Below the pieces are notes generated by a model. That model did no database searches. It saw only the letters and a program-made list of their open reading frames with translations, and was not told the DNA's origin. The translations under genes and the position numbers were made by a program. 64,000 bases of DNA from Caldilineaceae bacterium (GTDB taxonomy: Bacteria > Chloroflexota > Anaerolineae > Caldilineales > Caldilineaceae): assembly GCA_020634755.1 (NCBI GenBank), contig JACKBC010000004.1, forward strand, positions 62,001 through 126,000, read 5' to 3'. Below are positions 16,964 through 26,098 of the stretch, one piece after another. The first letter of the stretch is position 1. Each line of letters opens with the position of its first letter.

Positions 16964-18010
16964 ATGTTGAACCGACGATTACGCTACGCCGCCCTCACGC
17001 TATTCTCGCTTTGCTGGGGCTTGGCGCTCAGCTTAAACCAACCCGTGTACGCCTCGGAGCCCTGCAATCCGCCCAATGTAATTCCGCGTGAGGTGTGCGA
17101 TTTCGATTCATTTCACGGCAGCCCGCCCCGCCAATTACCCAACGGCTGGACCGAGTTTATCTATTACGGCGACCCTACCTTTATGCAGGATAAGGATACG
17201 TTTTGGGGCGTACCCAGCCTGCGCATCTGGAGCGTGGGCGGTACGTTTGAAGTGGGGCTCTATACCCAGGTCGGGGTAACGCCCGGTGCGGGTTACCGGG
17301 CCAGCATTGCTTGGGGCGCGCCCAACAAGCCAGACACCTTCGGTCGTCAATTGGGCATCGACCCCACCGGCGGCACCGACCCCCGTTCACCCAATGTGGT
17401 GTGGGGACCCGAGCACTTTGGGCCGGGCCGCATTCTCAATTACCCGCCGCCCGATGTGAACATCGACGTGCGCGCTCGCGCCGTGGGCGACGTGATGACG
17501 GTCTTCTTCAAAGTGAATCATCCGCAAAGCCAGGGCGATGATTTGATTTTTGTGGATGCCATTGCGCTCTATCCCGACGAAAGCGCGCCGGCGGCTATCC
17601 AGCCGGTAGAAGCGGCGCCGCAAGAAGCGGCCCAAGAAGCCGCACCAGTGGCGGCCGCGCCGGCTGAAGCCGAAGTGGCCGTGGCATCCATTCCCACCGA
17701 TACGCCCATTCCACCCACGGCCACGCCCACCGAGACGCCCTCGCCGACGCCCACAGCAACGGCCACCCCTACACCAACGGCCACGCCGTCGCCTACACCT
17801 ACGTTGACGCCAACGCCCACGGCCACATGGACGCCGTGGCCCACGGCCACGCCCGAGAACGCCGGTCTTTCTGTGGAACAGGCGCAGCTTCAGCTGGCCA
17901 GCGCGGCGGCCAATGTAGAGCCGGCGCTGCTATTTTTGGTGGGCATCATTGGGTTTGGCGGAGCCGGAATCTTTGGCAGTTCGTATTGGTGGGTGAGACG
18001 GCGGAGATAA
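16964..18010 (+). CDS. Secreted, membrane-anchored protein with Thr/Pro-rich stalk
   Basis: The 348-residue protein has a signal peptide (MLNRRLRYAALTLFSLCWGLA, cleavage near YAS at 31), a globular region of about 170 residues (DGWTEFIYYGD-like start, IWSVGGTFEVGLYTQVGV), and an Ala/Glu-rich segment. A long Thr/Pro stalk (about 245-300, TPTPTATPSPTPT type) and a C-terminal transmembrane helix with RRRR stop-transfer follow. It is probably displayed on the cell surface. The globular part may be a carbohydrate-binding-like sandwich, which is an inference. Such stalks are common in Anaerolineae surface proteins. Confidence 0.78.
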   Translation: MLNRRLRYAALTLFSLCWGLALSLNQPVYASEPCNPPNVIPREVCDFDSFHGSPPRQLPNGWTEFIYYGDPTFMQDKDTFWGVPSLRIWSVGGTFEVGLYTQVGVTPGAGYRASIAWGAPNKPDTFGRQLGIDPTGGTDPRSPNVVWGPEHFGPGRILNYPPPDVNIDVRARAVGDVMTVFFKVNHPQSQGDDLIFVDAIALYPDESAPAAIQPVEAAPQEAAQEAAPVAAAPAEAEVAVASIPTDTPIPPTATPTETPSPTPTATATPTPTATPSPTPTLTPTPTATWTPWPTATPENAGLSVEQAQLQLASAAANVEPALLFLVGIIGFGGAGIFGSSYWWVRRRR

Positions 18011-18027
18011 AATACGAGGTGAACAAA

Positions 18028-18061
18028 GCTGCATCCAGCCCTTTAGATGACTAGATGCAGC
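18028..18061. terminator. Hairpin between convergent genes
   Basis: GCTGCATC (18028-18035) and GATGCAGC (18054-18061) form an 8-bp stem followed by CTTATCT. A second 8-bp inverted repeat TAGAAATC/GATTTCTA lies at 18091-18130. Either could end transcription from both sides. Confidence 0.45.
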
Positions 18062-18175
18062 CTTATCTAGTGCCGCGAACATTTAATTTTTAGAAATCTC
18101 AACTCGGGCAAAAGTCATACGGGATTTCTACAAATTAAGCGGCCAGACAACTAGTCGCAATAGCTACGCAGCCAA

Positions 18176-18430
18176 CTACAACTGCTGACGCAGCAAGTTG
18201 GATGCTAAGTGACTGATGGTTACCCCCTGTTGCTTCGCCTTCACTTGCAGTGCTTTGATGACGTCCTCTGCAATCTCAACTTCGAAATGGCGAGCGCGTA
18301 GTGAGCTAATAACTTCGACCGTGCGAAATTCGTCTAGATACTCTGTAGTATCGTGTGTATCCCAAAATTCGGCGGCTTCTTCGTATGTATTAAAGTTCTC
18401 CGGTGTTGGATCCATCTGTTTTTTATCCAT
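18176..18430 (-). CDS. brnA: BrnA-like CopG-family antitoxin
   Basis: The 84-residue protein has the EEAAEFWDTHDTTEYLDEF segment characteristic of BrnA/CopG antitoxins. Its C-terminal ribbon-helix-helix (HFEVEIAEDVIKALQVKAKQQGVTISHLASNLL) would bind DNA and autorepress. It overlaps the toxin gene by 8 bases (ATGGATAA), so the two are translationally coupled, toxin first, as is usual for brnTA. It neutralises the BrnT-like RNase by direct binding. Confidence 0.85.
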   Translation of the reverse strand: MDKKQMDPTPENFNTYEEAAEFWDTHDTTEYLDEFRTVEVISSLRARHFEVEIAEDVIKALQVKAKQQGVTISHLASNLLRQQL

Positions 18431-18704
18431 GATAGTATTTCCTTTCGGAAGTAGTCATATCGCGTGCTGAAATTGGCAAAGCAGCGTTGTGGCGCTTGCG
18501 GATAAAGAAAACCACCAGATAACGCCCGGCCTCTGTTTGCCCATAAGCCAAATAGAGATCTTCACCTTTCACTTTGCCCTTTTCCCAGAATCTGACCAGC
18601 GGACGGCCAAACAGCACCTCTTCCACTTCTTTGGTGGTAACCCCATGTTTGGCGGCAAGTTTCTCGACGAATTGGCTATTCCAGATAATGTCGTAAAGTT
18701 CCAC
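18423..18704 (-). CDS. brnT: BrnT-like type II toxin (ribonuclease)
   Basis: The 93-residue product from a GTG at 18704 matches the usual BrnT length and has its ending, ISARDMTTSERKYY, plus YGQTEAGRYLVVFFIRK. BrnT folds like RelE and cleaves RNA. The GTG is chosen because GAGG lies about 5 bases upstream; an ATG at 18761 would add 19 residues without a clear ribosome site. It is followed by the overlapping antitoxin gene. The module lies between a surface protein gene and scpA with no link to either. Confidence 0.85.
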   Translation of the reverse strand: MELYDIIWNSQFVEKLAAKHGVTTKEVEEVLFGRPLVRFWEKGKVKGEDLYLAYGQTEAGRYLVVFFIRKRHNAALPISARDMTTSERKYYHG

Positions 18705-18784
18705 ACTGGCCTCAACTCTTCGATATATTTTGTAGCGCCCTAAAAGAAAGCTTTGCAGCATCTACTTGTACATTTTAACACAGC

Positions 18785-19606
18785 TTATGCAGTCTCATCA
18801 TCACTATTATTTTCCCCTGCCGCCACCGGCGTCAACACAATCTCTCCAAACATACCGTCCTGCTCGGCCAACAATTCGCGCTGCTTGATCAATTCCAGCA
18901 CGGCCAAAAAGGTCACAATAACCTCCATGCGCGTGGCGCTTTGGCTGAGCAATTCGGTAAAAGAGACGGGCGTGGTGGGGCGCTCGCGCAGTTGCGCCCG
19001 CATAAGCCGTTGGGCGTCGCGGATGTAGTTGCGCACATTCTCAATCTGCTCGGCCACCGTAATGGGATAGGTGTGAACGCGCGGCACGGGTGGATCCGAC
19101 GGCATGCGCTGGAGCGCCTTCTGCAGCGCCCGGTGCAGCAACGTCATATCTACGCCGCCCATATCCAACCGCTTATCCAATTGGGGGCCGGGCGCGGTGC
19201 GTACATATGCGCGCAGCCCGGCGTCGGTCCGCGCTTTGAGCTGGTTGGCCACCTCTTTGAACTGGCGATATTCAATGAGCTGACGGATCAGCGCATCACC
19301 GGGATCTTCCTCTTCTTCCTCATCCTTGGCCGTCGGTTTGGGCAGCAAATTGCGCGACTTGATCAAGAGCAGCCGCGAGGCGATGACCAAAAAATCGGCC
19401 AGTGCACCTGGCTCGATCTCCTCCAGCTGGTCAATGGTCTGCAAGTAGGCTTCGGTCACCACCATTAAGCTGATCTGGCTGATCTCCAGTTCGCGCCGCT
19501 CGATTAGATGCAGCAGCAGATCCAGCGGCCCTTCAAAGGCGGGCAGCGAAACAGGGTAGGAGGCGCCCAGTTCGCGATCTGCGTTGATGAAGTGGGGTGT
19601 AGTCAT
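18785..19606 (-). CDS. scpA: Segregation and condensation protein A
   Basis: The 273-residue kleisin has the ScpA opening FEGPLDLLLHLIERRELEISQI, then YLQTIDQLEEIEPGALADFLVIASRLLLIKSRNLLP, an acidic stretch and the C-terminal winged-helix region (ATRMEVIVTFLAVLELIKQRELLAEQ). It bridges SMC heads in chromosome condensation together with ScpB, which is not in the window. The ATG at 19606 follows the stop of the upstream amidase-like gene by two bases, so the two are likely one transcript. That pairing is unusual. Confidence 0.95.
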   Translation of the reverse strand: MTTPHFINADRELGASYPVSLPAFEGPLDLLLHLIERRELEISQISLMVVTEAYLQTIDQLEEIEPGALADFLVIASRLLLIKSRNLLPKPTAKDEEEEEDPGDALIRQLIEYRQFKEVANQLKARTDAGLRAYVRTAPGPQLDKRLDMGGVDMTLLHRALQKALQRMPSDPPVPRVHTYPITVAEQIENVRNYIRDAQRLMRAQLRERPTTPVSFTELLSQSATRMEVIVTFLAVLELIKQRELLAEQDGMFGEIVLTPVAAGENNSDDETA

Positions 19607-19608
19607 CC

Positions 19609-22600
19609 TCAAAAATCCACTTCAAATTCCCGAAAACGCCGTCCCAGGCGCGCCATCTCGTTGAGCATCTGACCGGTCTCCTCTTCGCTGCGACCATGAA
19701 TCCGTTCCACGCGGCAACCGGCGTTGCGCAGCAGTTGCTCCTCCGCTTTGCTAATGCCCGATTCGCCGCCCACAATGGTGACATATTCGGCGTTTTTGGC
19801 GTCATTCAGGCTAAAACCCAAAGCAGGACGGAAGCGCGCCACATATTCCATGGCGTTCACCAAATCCTGCTGGCCCAGTGGACCGGGATAGGCGCGCTGC
19901 CAGAAAAGCATATAGTGGCGCATACTTTTGAGCCCCACGCCGCTCTGAATCTGTTCCACACGCTCAAAGAGCAGATCCCGCCAGCGGTTGCCCTGCGTCC
20001 ACTCTGTGCCCGGGCAAACCGTTGTGTTCTCGGGGAATTCGCGATGTCCCCAAACGCGCGCCAGCGGCAGTTTGAACTCCTGAATAAGCCAAGCCACCAG
20101 ATGCGCGCCCGCCCGCAGTTGCGCCGAGGTGGGGATGGCGCCGTTCATAAAGCTGCCGGCAAAGACGACCCCCACCGCCTGCTCGTTGTGCCGATACACG
20201 TGATAACTGACTGTCTCCAGATGATTGAGCTGGTCAATAGAGCCATCGGCATGCACAAAAAAATGATAGCCAATGCCGGGCCACGCCTCTTTATCGCGGC
20301 TGGGATCGGGGTTGATGTGCAGCTCGGCAATGCGTTGCGGCGTCATGGTGGGCGGCGTGGCCGTGTGATGAATGGCAATATGGGTCACCTGGCTCAGGCT
20401 GCGCGTCTTATAGCGCAACGTGGGGTGGCGCGGCAGCTGGTCGATCAGGCGGCGCATGGCGGGCTCGGGCACGGTTACGTTGGTGGTATGTTGCGCCTGT
20501 TCTGCCATTTCATTGAGCAGCCGCTGATACTCGGCTTCCAACTCTAGCTTTTGGGCGCGCACGGCCTGCCGTTCATCCTGCAAAATGCGGATTTGCTGCT
20601 CCTTCTGGCCAATCTGGTCGCGCAATTCCTGCTCGGCCTGTTCGGGGTTGTAGAGCCCAATGGAGCGGCGCATTGACGCCAGCAGCATCTCTTTCCATTT
20701 GTGACCGCGCTGCCATTGGCTGCCCGGCGATTCATGTTCAATAAATTCGCTAAGCCCCTTGATGTTTTCTACAGATACGTTGGGAAAGCGCTGCAAAAGC
20801 CAAGAGATGAGCTGGCCGCCGGCGTACAGCTGTTCGTCGCTGGGTGGGTCCGCGTTAAATTCACCCATAAAGGCCACGTTAATGGCCTGGGCCAGATAGG
20901 GCAAATCGGTGTCGACCACTTGGTTGAGCGGCTGAGTTTGGTGGACGTGTCCTTGCGAATCGATTACGTAATCATACAAAATGCCCGGCCACTCTTCACT
21001 GTGGATGCGGGCCAGCTCTTCCATGGGCACATCCGGCCCCACGCCGGTCTGGTTGATGACCAGATAGCGCACATCGGCAATGGGCCGCTCTACGTAGCGC
21101 GCGGATTGGCGCGGTAGCTGGTCGATCCGATTGTGGATGCGGATGCCCGTTTCCACTACTTCAGACTGCGTTTCCAGCGTTTGTTTGAGCTGGGCCAGTT
21201 CCGCCAGCGTCTGCTCATTGGCCAGCCGCGCCTTTTCACGTTCACCTTGCAGATGACGCAGCTGGTTTTGCAGCTCCTGATTTTCGGTTTGTAATTGGCC
21301 AATCTGCTCTTCAACCTGGCGCAGCTGCTCTTCGTTGCTGCCGCCGCTGAGCGACGCCAAGTTGAGCTTCACCTGGCGCAGCAGCAGCTCTTTCCAGGTA
21401 GGTCCACGGTAAAAGGTAACGCCCGGGCTTTTAGACTGGGTCAGCTCGCCCAAGCCCACAATGGCCTCTGCCGACAGCCCCAAATTCTGGATCAGCCAGG
21501 CGCAAAGGCGACCCGCGGCATCGAGCTGCATAATGGTGGGCGGCTGTTCGCCAAAGTCGCCCATGAGGCAGATATTTACACCTTGGCCGGACCAGGGCTG
21601 GTTAGGCTGCACCACCTCTTCCAGCCCGCTCACTTTGAGCACGCGGCCCAAACCGTCGATGACAAAATTATAGGCAATGCCCGGATAGCCCTGGCGAATA
21701 TGCGCCTGCGCGATCACTTTCAGACTCAGCTGCGGGTCGGTCCCGGTGTGGTTGATGACCAGATAGCGAATCTGTTCCAGATTGCGATGGGCATAGGAGA
21801 CGCCGTTGCGCGGCAGCGTGGGCCCAATATCGCTAAAGAGCGGCACGGGCAGATTGTGGCCATTCTGTTGCACACCATTGGCATCGATATGGGCAACGGG
21901 CGCAGGCGCCTCCACAATCAGCCAGCGCGTCAGCGCTTTGGAGCCCTGTTCCTTAAACCAAGTGACGCCCTCATGCACCATGTCCAGCTCCAGCGTATAG
22001 TTGCCGGGCTGGCTGGGCAGCGCAATGTGGGTAGACAACGTAATGCTTTCGCCGGGAGCCACATCCTGCGGCAGCTCTGTACGCAGATTCTGCTCGCGGC
22101 TCATGGGCAGTTGGCGGCGGTTGCGAAAGTAGTGATAGCCCAAGCGAAACGGGTGGCTGCCGCCCCAGTTCCAGGTCAGGTTGCCCGTGTTTTTGATGGT
22201 GATGAGAACATCGATTACTTCTCCTACCAGCAGCCGAGTGGGGAATTGGTCGCTGACCCATTCAACTTGATAGGGCTGGACCACCGCTTCTCGCTTGGCG
22301 CGATTGGCGGCGCGGACGGCTTCGGCATCGCGCGGGGTAGATGGGCGAGCGGCCGAGGGCGGGGGCGGGACCGCTTCTTCGGCAGTCGCTTCTACAGCCG
22401 GTTCCACGGCGGTTTGTGCGGCGCCGGCTGCGGGCTGTTGCGCATCGAGCGCGGCCGGTGGGGTCGCGGCCACGGAGCGACTGCGCCAGCGGTAATCCTG
22501 CTGCAGCGCCTGGGCAAAATCATCAATGATGCCCTGCTTACCCTCAATATAAAATTTATCAAAGCGGGGCCAACGGTGCAAGCAGAGCGCGCGAATCTGC

Positions 22601-23562
22601 TGATTGAGCGGCTCTTGATTCCAGGCGGCAATCTCAGCATACGCTTGCTGCACCCAGCCCCAGTTGACGTCCAGCCACGGGCCAGACTGGTCGGTCTCGG
22701 TAATGTAAGCGGCCAGGTGGCGCATGTCGGCGGGGATGGCCTGCATAAAGTCCTGAAACGCGCGGAATTCCAGATGGCGATTCTGAAAAGGCGGCGGCAG
22801 CTTTACATCACTGGTGATCTGGGCCGGGTCAGCGCCGTGGGTATAGGTATGCAGCGCAAAACCGTCACAACTTTTGGGGCCCAGCAACGCCAGAATGTCG
22901 CGGAAATATTGGACCCAATCCCCATTGGGGTTGCCAGGATAGGTGGTCTGCGTATTCCACGGCGCCACCGCCCCCACCAACACCTGGTCTTCTTCGTGGC
23001 CGGGCAGACGCTGGATGGCCGTGCGGCAGAGCTGATAGCAGCGGGCGTAAAGATTGGGCGTAATGCTTTCACCGGGGCTGATGATGGCGCCGCGCGTGGT
23101 GCGAATCTCGTCCGAATAGTCGGGCAGCACGTTAAAGCGCACGGGCAGCCCGTGGTGCAGCGGGTCCGCCTCATCCAGCACATCGCTCAGACCGCTGCCG
23201 TGGCGCGACCAATCGATCTGAATGCCGGGGCGCTCAACGGCATAGTTCATTTCGTTGCCGATGACCCAAATTTTGCAGCCGCGGCTGGTTTGCACAAAGT
23301 TGGCCACGCGGCGGGCAAAGGCTTCATACTGGCTGCTGTGCGGAATGGTGCCGTGGGGTTCGTAGCCGTAGTTGATGCGGCAGATGACGCCCAGCCCCTG
23401 CTCGCTAAATGGGCGAAAGTCAACGCCGCGCCGATCGTCCGGATCGCCGCCAATGGCCTCGCTAAAGACGATCCAGCCCGAGCGACCAGCCTGCAACATG
23501 AGCTGCTCGCCGCCTGGCTCGTAGATGCCAAAGATAGATTCTGTGTCGAACAATGGACGCAA
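19609..23562 (-). CDS. Large multidomain protein: glycosidase-like barrel, Ig-like domain, three PGRP/amidase domains
   Basis: The 1317-residue protein starts at a TTG with GGAG 7 bases upstream and has no signal peptide. Residues 1-360 resemble a clan-A TIM barrel with WVIGNEMN (E104) and YITETDQ (E289) as candidate catalytic acids. After an Ala/Pro linker comes an NBR1/Ig-like domain (430-550). Three PGRP/amidase-2 domains follow at about 583-735, 812-965 and 1038-1205, separated by coiled coils (743-810, 973-1022). Only the third keeps the zinc set (His near 1065, H1173, C1183). The first retains one His and the second none. The C-terminus (about 1205-1317) is unassigned. It is probably a cell-wall-binding or glycan-processing protein; the export route is unclear. 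Confidence 0.85.
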   Translation of the reverse strand: MRPLFDTESIFGIYEPGGEQLMLQAGRSGWIVFSEAIGGDPDDRRGVDFRPFSEQGLGVICRINYGYEPHGTIPHSSQYEAFARRVANFVQTSRGCKIWVIGNEMNYAVERPGIQIDWSRHGSGLSDVLDEADPLHHGLPVRFNVLPDYSDEIRTTRGAIISPGESITPNLYARCYQLCRTAIQRLPGHEEDQVLVGAVAPWNTQTTYPGNPNGDWVQYFRDILALLGPKSCDGFALHTYTHGADPAQITSDVKLPPPFQNRHLEFRAFQDFMQAIPADMRHLAAYITETDQSGPWLDVNWGWVQQAYAEIAAWNQEPLNQQIRALCLHRWPRFDKFYIEGKQGIIDDFAQALQQDYRWRSRSVAATPPAALDAQQPAAGAAQTAVEPAVEATAEEAVPPPPSAARPSTPRDAEAVRAANRAKREAVVQPYQVEWVSDQFPTRLLVGEVIDVLITIKNTGNLTWNWGGSHPFRLGYHYFRNRRQLPMSREQNLRTELPQDVAPGESITLSTHIALPSQPGNYTLELDMVHEGVTWFKEQGSKALTRWLIVEAPAPVAHIDANGVQQNGHNLPVPLFSDIGPTLPRNGVSYAHRNLEQIRYLVINHTGTDPQLSLKVIAQAHIRQGYPGIAYNFVIDGLGRVLKVSGLEEVVQPNQPWSGQGVNICLMGDFGEQPPTIMQLDAAGRLCAWLIQNLGLSAEAIVGLGELTQSKSPGVTFYRGPTWKELLLRQVKLNLASLSGGSNEEQLRQVEEQIGQLQTENQELQNQLRHLQGEREKARLANEQTLAELAQLKQTLETQSEVVETGIRIHNRIDQLPRQSARYVERPIADVRYLVINQTGVGPDVPMEELARIHSEEWPGILYDYVIDSQGHVHQTQPLNQVVDTDLPYLAQAINVAFMGEFNADPPSDEQLYAGGQLISWLLQRFPNVSVENIKGLSEFIEHESPGSQWQRGHKWKEMLLASMRRSIGLYNPEQAEQELRDQIGQKEQQIRILQDERQAVRAQKLELEAEYQRLLNEMAEQAQHTTNVTVPEPAMRRLIDQLPRHPTLRYKTRSLSQVTHIAIHHTATPPTMTPQRIAELHINPDPSRDKEAWPGIGYHFFVHADGSIDQLNHLETVSYHVYRHNEQAVGVVFAGSFMNGAIPTSAQLRAGAHLVAWLIQEFKLPLARVWGHREFPENTTVCPGTEWTQGNRWRDLLFERVEQIQSGVGLKSMRHYMLFWQRAYPGPLGQQDLVNAMEYVARFRPALGFSLNDAKNAEYVTIVGGESGISKAEEQLLRNAGCRVERIHGRSEEETGQMLNEMARLGRRFREFEVDF

Positions 23563-23834
23563 TGGGCGACTCCGACTTGGGATTTTGGGTCAACCGCTTG
23601 CAAGATATTGGCTACGCGGCGGTTGATATATGATCGGAACGCATTATAGCATAGATGGCCAAAAGCGAAGAGGTTGGCGGTATTTGGATGAGAGTCCTAT
23701 TACGTTACGTGGTTATGAATATCCCCATAGTACAGCATTGGAAATCGGCAGATGCTATAATTGCGGTCGTAGTAATATCATTTCATTTGGCGATTTGAAA
23801 CATGGCACACAACTGCCATGTTTCAGGAGATATT

Positions 23835-24341
23835 ATGAAGAGAGATTGGTGGATTGGCGTGGTGATTTTGTGCGCAAGCGCCTTGTTTTGGACGATGCAG
23901 ATAATAGATCCAGGTACTATCTGGCCTCCAATGAGTGCATTGCCGACGCCCACGCCCGAATGGGACGCAGTGTATTATCCATGCGGTGATGGTCGCCCAC
24001 AACAGATGATGCAAGGCGAAGAGACGCGTGGCGCCGAAATTGATTTATGGCGCGATCAAGAGATAGTACATATCAAATTGCCATCAGATGTGTTTGTCGA
24101 AAATTATATCACGGAAAGCGAATGTGCGATGAATGTTCCATGTCCTCAACCACCGACATGGGGTTTCAAAAATGACGGTGGATCAAGAATTTTCGTGGAC
24201 GCATGTGGAATTATTTTTGAACAGGGCGCTTCAGACCAATATAAGCAGCAATTCAAATGGCTCTATGATGCTCTGCCGCGATCCAGGCGTGTTGGTCTGG
24301 ACGAATATCCAGAGGAATATAGAAAATATTTCGCCGATTGA
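23835..24341 (+). CDS. Hypothetical membrane-anchored protein
   Basis: A 168-residue protein with one N-terminal hydrophobic helix (WWIGVVILCASALFWTM), then a Pro-rich spacer and an extracytoplasmic region with several Cys (YYPCGDG, SECAMNVPCPQPP, VDACG) that could form disulfides. AGGAGA lies 7 bases before the ATG, which is why this start is preferred to an ATG at 23802. Base composition is clearly more AT-rich than its neighbours, which suggests separate ancestry. I do not recognise a family. Confidence 0.6.
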   Translation: MKRDWWIGVVILCASALFWTMQIIDPGTIWPPMSALPTPTPEWDAVYYPCGDGRPQQMMQGEETRGAEIDLWRDQEIVHIKLPSDVFVENYITESECAMNVPCPQPPTWGFKNDGGSRIFVDACGIIFEQGASDQYKQQFKWLYDALPRSRRVGLDEYPEEYRKYFAD

Positions 24342-24391
24342 AAATTGTCTACATTTAACGGGATTAGCCAAGCCTGAAGCCCCAGGGACCT

Positions 24392-24420
24392 TTGGCTTCT
24401 ATTCGGCGCTGTACTATAAT
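24392..24420 (+). promoter_or_regulatory. Promoter candidate of menB
   Basis: TTGGCT (24392-24397) and TATAAT (24415-24420) with a 17-base spacer, about 55 bases before the menB start codon. Confidence 0.5.
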
Positions 24421-24477
24421 GGTACTCATTCTAAAGATTGTGTATATCCCTGAGTTCAAGATAGGACAACACGCTGC

Positions 24478-25320
24478 ATGAGCAAAGCAAATTGGACAAC
24501 CGTCAAAGAATATGAGGACATTACTTATCGCAAGGCGGACGGGGTGGCGCGCATTGCCTTTAACCGGCCCGAGGTGCGCAATGCGTTTCGGCCCAAGACG
24601 GTGGCCGAGCTGTTTGAGGCGTTTCTGGACGCCCGCGAGGACACATCGATTGGCGTGGTGCTCTTTTCCGCTGAGGGGCCATCGCCCAAAGATGGTGTCT
24701 ATGCTTTTTGCAGCGGCGGCGATCAGCGCACGCGCGGCCATCAGGGCTATGTGGATGACGACGGCATGCCGCGGCTCAACATTTTGGAAGTGCAGCGGCT
24801 GATCCGCTTTATGCCCAAAGTGGTGATTGCCGTGGTGCCGGGCTGGGCCGTGGGCGGCGGTCATAGCCTGCACGTGGTCTGCGACCTGACGCTGGCCAGC
24901 CAGGAGCACGCCATTTTCAAGCAGACCGACGCCGATGTAACCTCGTTTGACGGTGGCTACGGCTCGGCCTATCTGGCCAAAATGGTGGGCCAAAAGCGCG
25001 CCCGTGAAATCTTCTTTCTGGGGCGCAACTACTCGGCGCAGGAGGCGTACGACATGGGCATGGTCAACGCCGTGATTCCTCACGCTGAGCTGGAGGATAC
25101 AGCTTATGAATGGGCGCAGGAGATTCTAGCCAAGTCACCCACCTCCATCAAAATGCTCAAGTTTGCCTTCAACTTAACCGATGACGGCATGGTCGGGCAG
25201 CAGGTCTTTGCCGGTGAAGCCACCCGTCTGGCCTATATGACCGATGAGGCCAAAGAAGGACGCAACGCCTTTTTGGAGAAGCGCAAGCCGAATTTCAAGG
25301 ATGTCAAGTGGATCCCGTAG
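24478..25320 (+). CDS. menB: 1,4-dihydroxy-2-naphthoyl-CoA synthase
   Basis: The 280-residue crotonase-fold protein matches MenB closely: YEDITYRKADGVARIAFNRPEVRNAF, YAFCSGGDQ(R)TRG, PGWAVGGGHSLHVVCDLTLAS and the C-terminal FLEKRKPNF. MenB closes the naphthoate ring from o-succinylbenzoyl-CoA in menaquinone synthesis. It stands without other men genes in the window; the next gene is a flavoprotein of the UbiX/Dfp fold 22 bases downstream, probably co-transcribed. The start follows AGGA at a somewhat long spacing. Confidence 0.96.
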   Translation: MSKANWTTVKEYEDITYRKADGVARIAFNRPEVRNAFRPKTVAELFEAFLDAREDTSIGVVLFSAEGPSPKDGVYAFCSGGDQRTRGHQGYVDDDGMPRLNILEVQRLIRFMPKVVIAVVPGWAVGGGHSLHVVCDLTLASQEHAIFKQTDADVTSFDGGYGSAYLAKMVGQKRAREIFFLGRNYSAQEAYDMGMVNAVIPHAELEDTAYEWAQEILAKSPTSIKMLKFAFNLTDDGMVGQQVFAGEATRLAYMTDEAKEGRNAFLEKRKPNFKDVKWIP

Positions 25321-25342
25321 AGTGGGGTTGACAAGATATATT

Positions 25343-25858
25343 ATGGCTGAAAACATTGTGACCGAAAAAGCGCTCTTTCTATTCGTCTCCGGCGCCAGCA
25401 CCTGTGTGCGCACGCCGGACTTACTCCGCGCATTACTGGCGCACGACTTCACCATCTACTCGGTGCTGACGCCCAATGTAGCGCAGGTAACCGCGCCGGC
25501 GCCGCTCATGGACGTGCCGGGCAACTACTGGCTGCACGCCTATCGTCAGCCGCCGCTGGATCGCTATCCCTTTGGCACGCTGCTGGTGGCGCCCTGCACC
25601 TTCAATACATTCAACAAGATTGCGCTGGGGCTGGCCGACAACCTGGCCACAGCCATGATTGCCGACGGCATCGGCGCCGGCTGCCGCACGGTCATCGCGC
25701 CATCCATGAACAGGGGTCTTTGGGCGCATCCGCAAACCAAAGCATCGCTGGCGCGATTGGAAAGCTGGGGCTGCGAACTAGTGCCACCCACTGTAACTGA
25801 ACAGCAGGTCACGCTGGCGCCCATTGCCGACATTATCAAAACAATCCTGAATCAATAA
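25343..25858 (+). CDS. Flavoprotein of the Dfp/PPC-decarboxylase fold
   Basis: About 171 residues with the flavoprotein pattern FLFVSGAST at the start, APCTFNTFNKIALGLADNLATAMI in the middle (the P-T/A-N-T-xx-K-x-A-x-G-x-xDN motif of phosphopantothenoylcysteine decarboxylase-like proteins) and IAPSMN. It binds FMN and probably catalyses a decarboxylation or prenyl transfer; which one cannot be told. The start ATG is 22 bases after menB and lacks a clear ribosome site. An in-frame upstream start would overlap menB. Confidence 0.8.
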   Translation: MAENIVTEKALFLFVSGASTCVRTPDLLRALLAHDFTIYSVLTPNVAQVTAPAPLMDVPGNYWLHAYRQPPLDRYPFGTLLVAPCTFNTFNKIALGLADNLATAMIADGIGAGCRTVIAPSMNRGLWAHPQTKASLARLESWGCELVPPTVTEQQVTLAPIADIIKTILNQ

Positions 25859-25924
25859 CGATTAAACCAAAAGTAATCAATCAACCACAGATTTGGCAGA
25901 TGGCACAGATTCCTTTTCTGTCGC

Positions 25925-26062
25925 ACAAAAATCTGCGTAAATTGTAGTGGTCAACTTGATGATAGAACGTCCGCCAGCGGTTGAAACCGCCGTCTGCTAG
26001 CGAAAGTACGCTAAAGCGCACTATTTACCATCCTCTTGACCAGTACAAAAATCTGCGTAAAT
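25925..26062. repeat. Short inverted-repeat element flanked by an 18-bp direct repeat
   Basis: ACAAAAATCTGCGTAAAT occurs at 25925-25942 and 26045-26062. Between them is an element with ends TAGTGGTCAA and TTGACCAGTA (9 of 10 inverted match) and an internal GCGGTTGAAACCGC palindrome. It looks like a miniature element inside, or recombined with, the ATCTGCG repeat family. Confidence 0.55.
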
Positions 26063-26098
26063 CTGTTCAATCTGCAGTGCCAAAGAAATGAGGAAATA

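Noticed and set aside
21295..23649. A 784-codon open frame antisense to the three-PGRP gene
   Set aside because: It lies opposite a clearly coding frame and contains only low-complexity or unrecognisable sequence. Long antisense frames are expected from the codon bias here, as also at 3862-4782 and 49347-50327.
24133..24453. Second-frame 106-codon ORF over the hypothetical membrane protein
   Set aside because: It overlaps a frame with a good ribosome site and signal anchor, and its own sequence has no start context.
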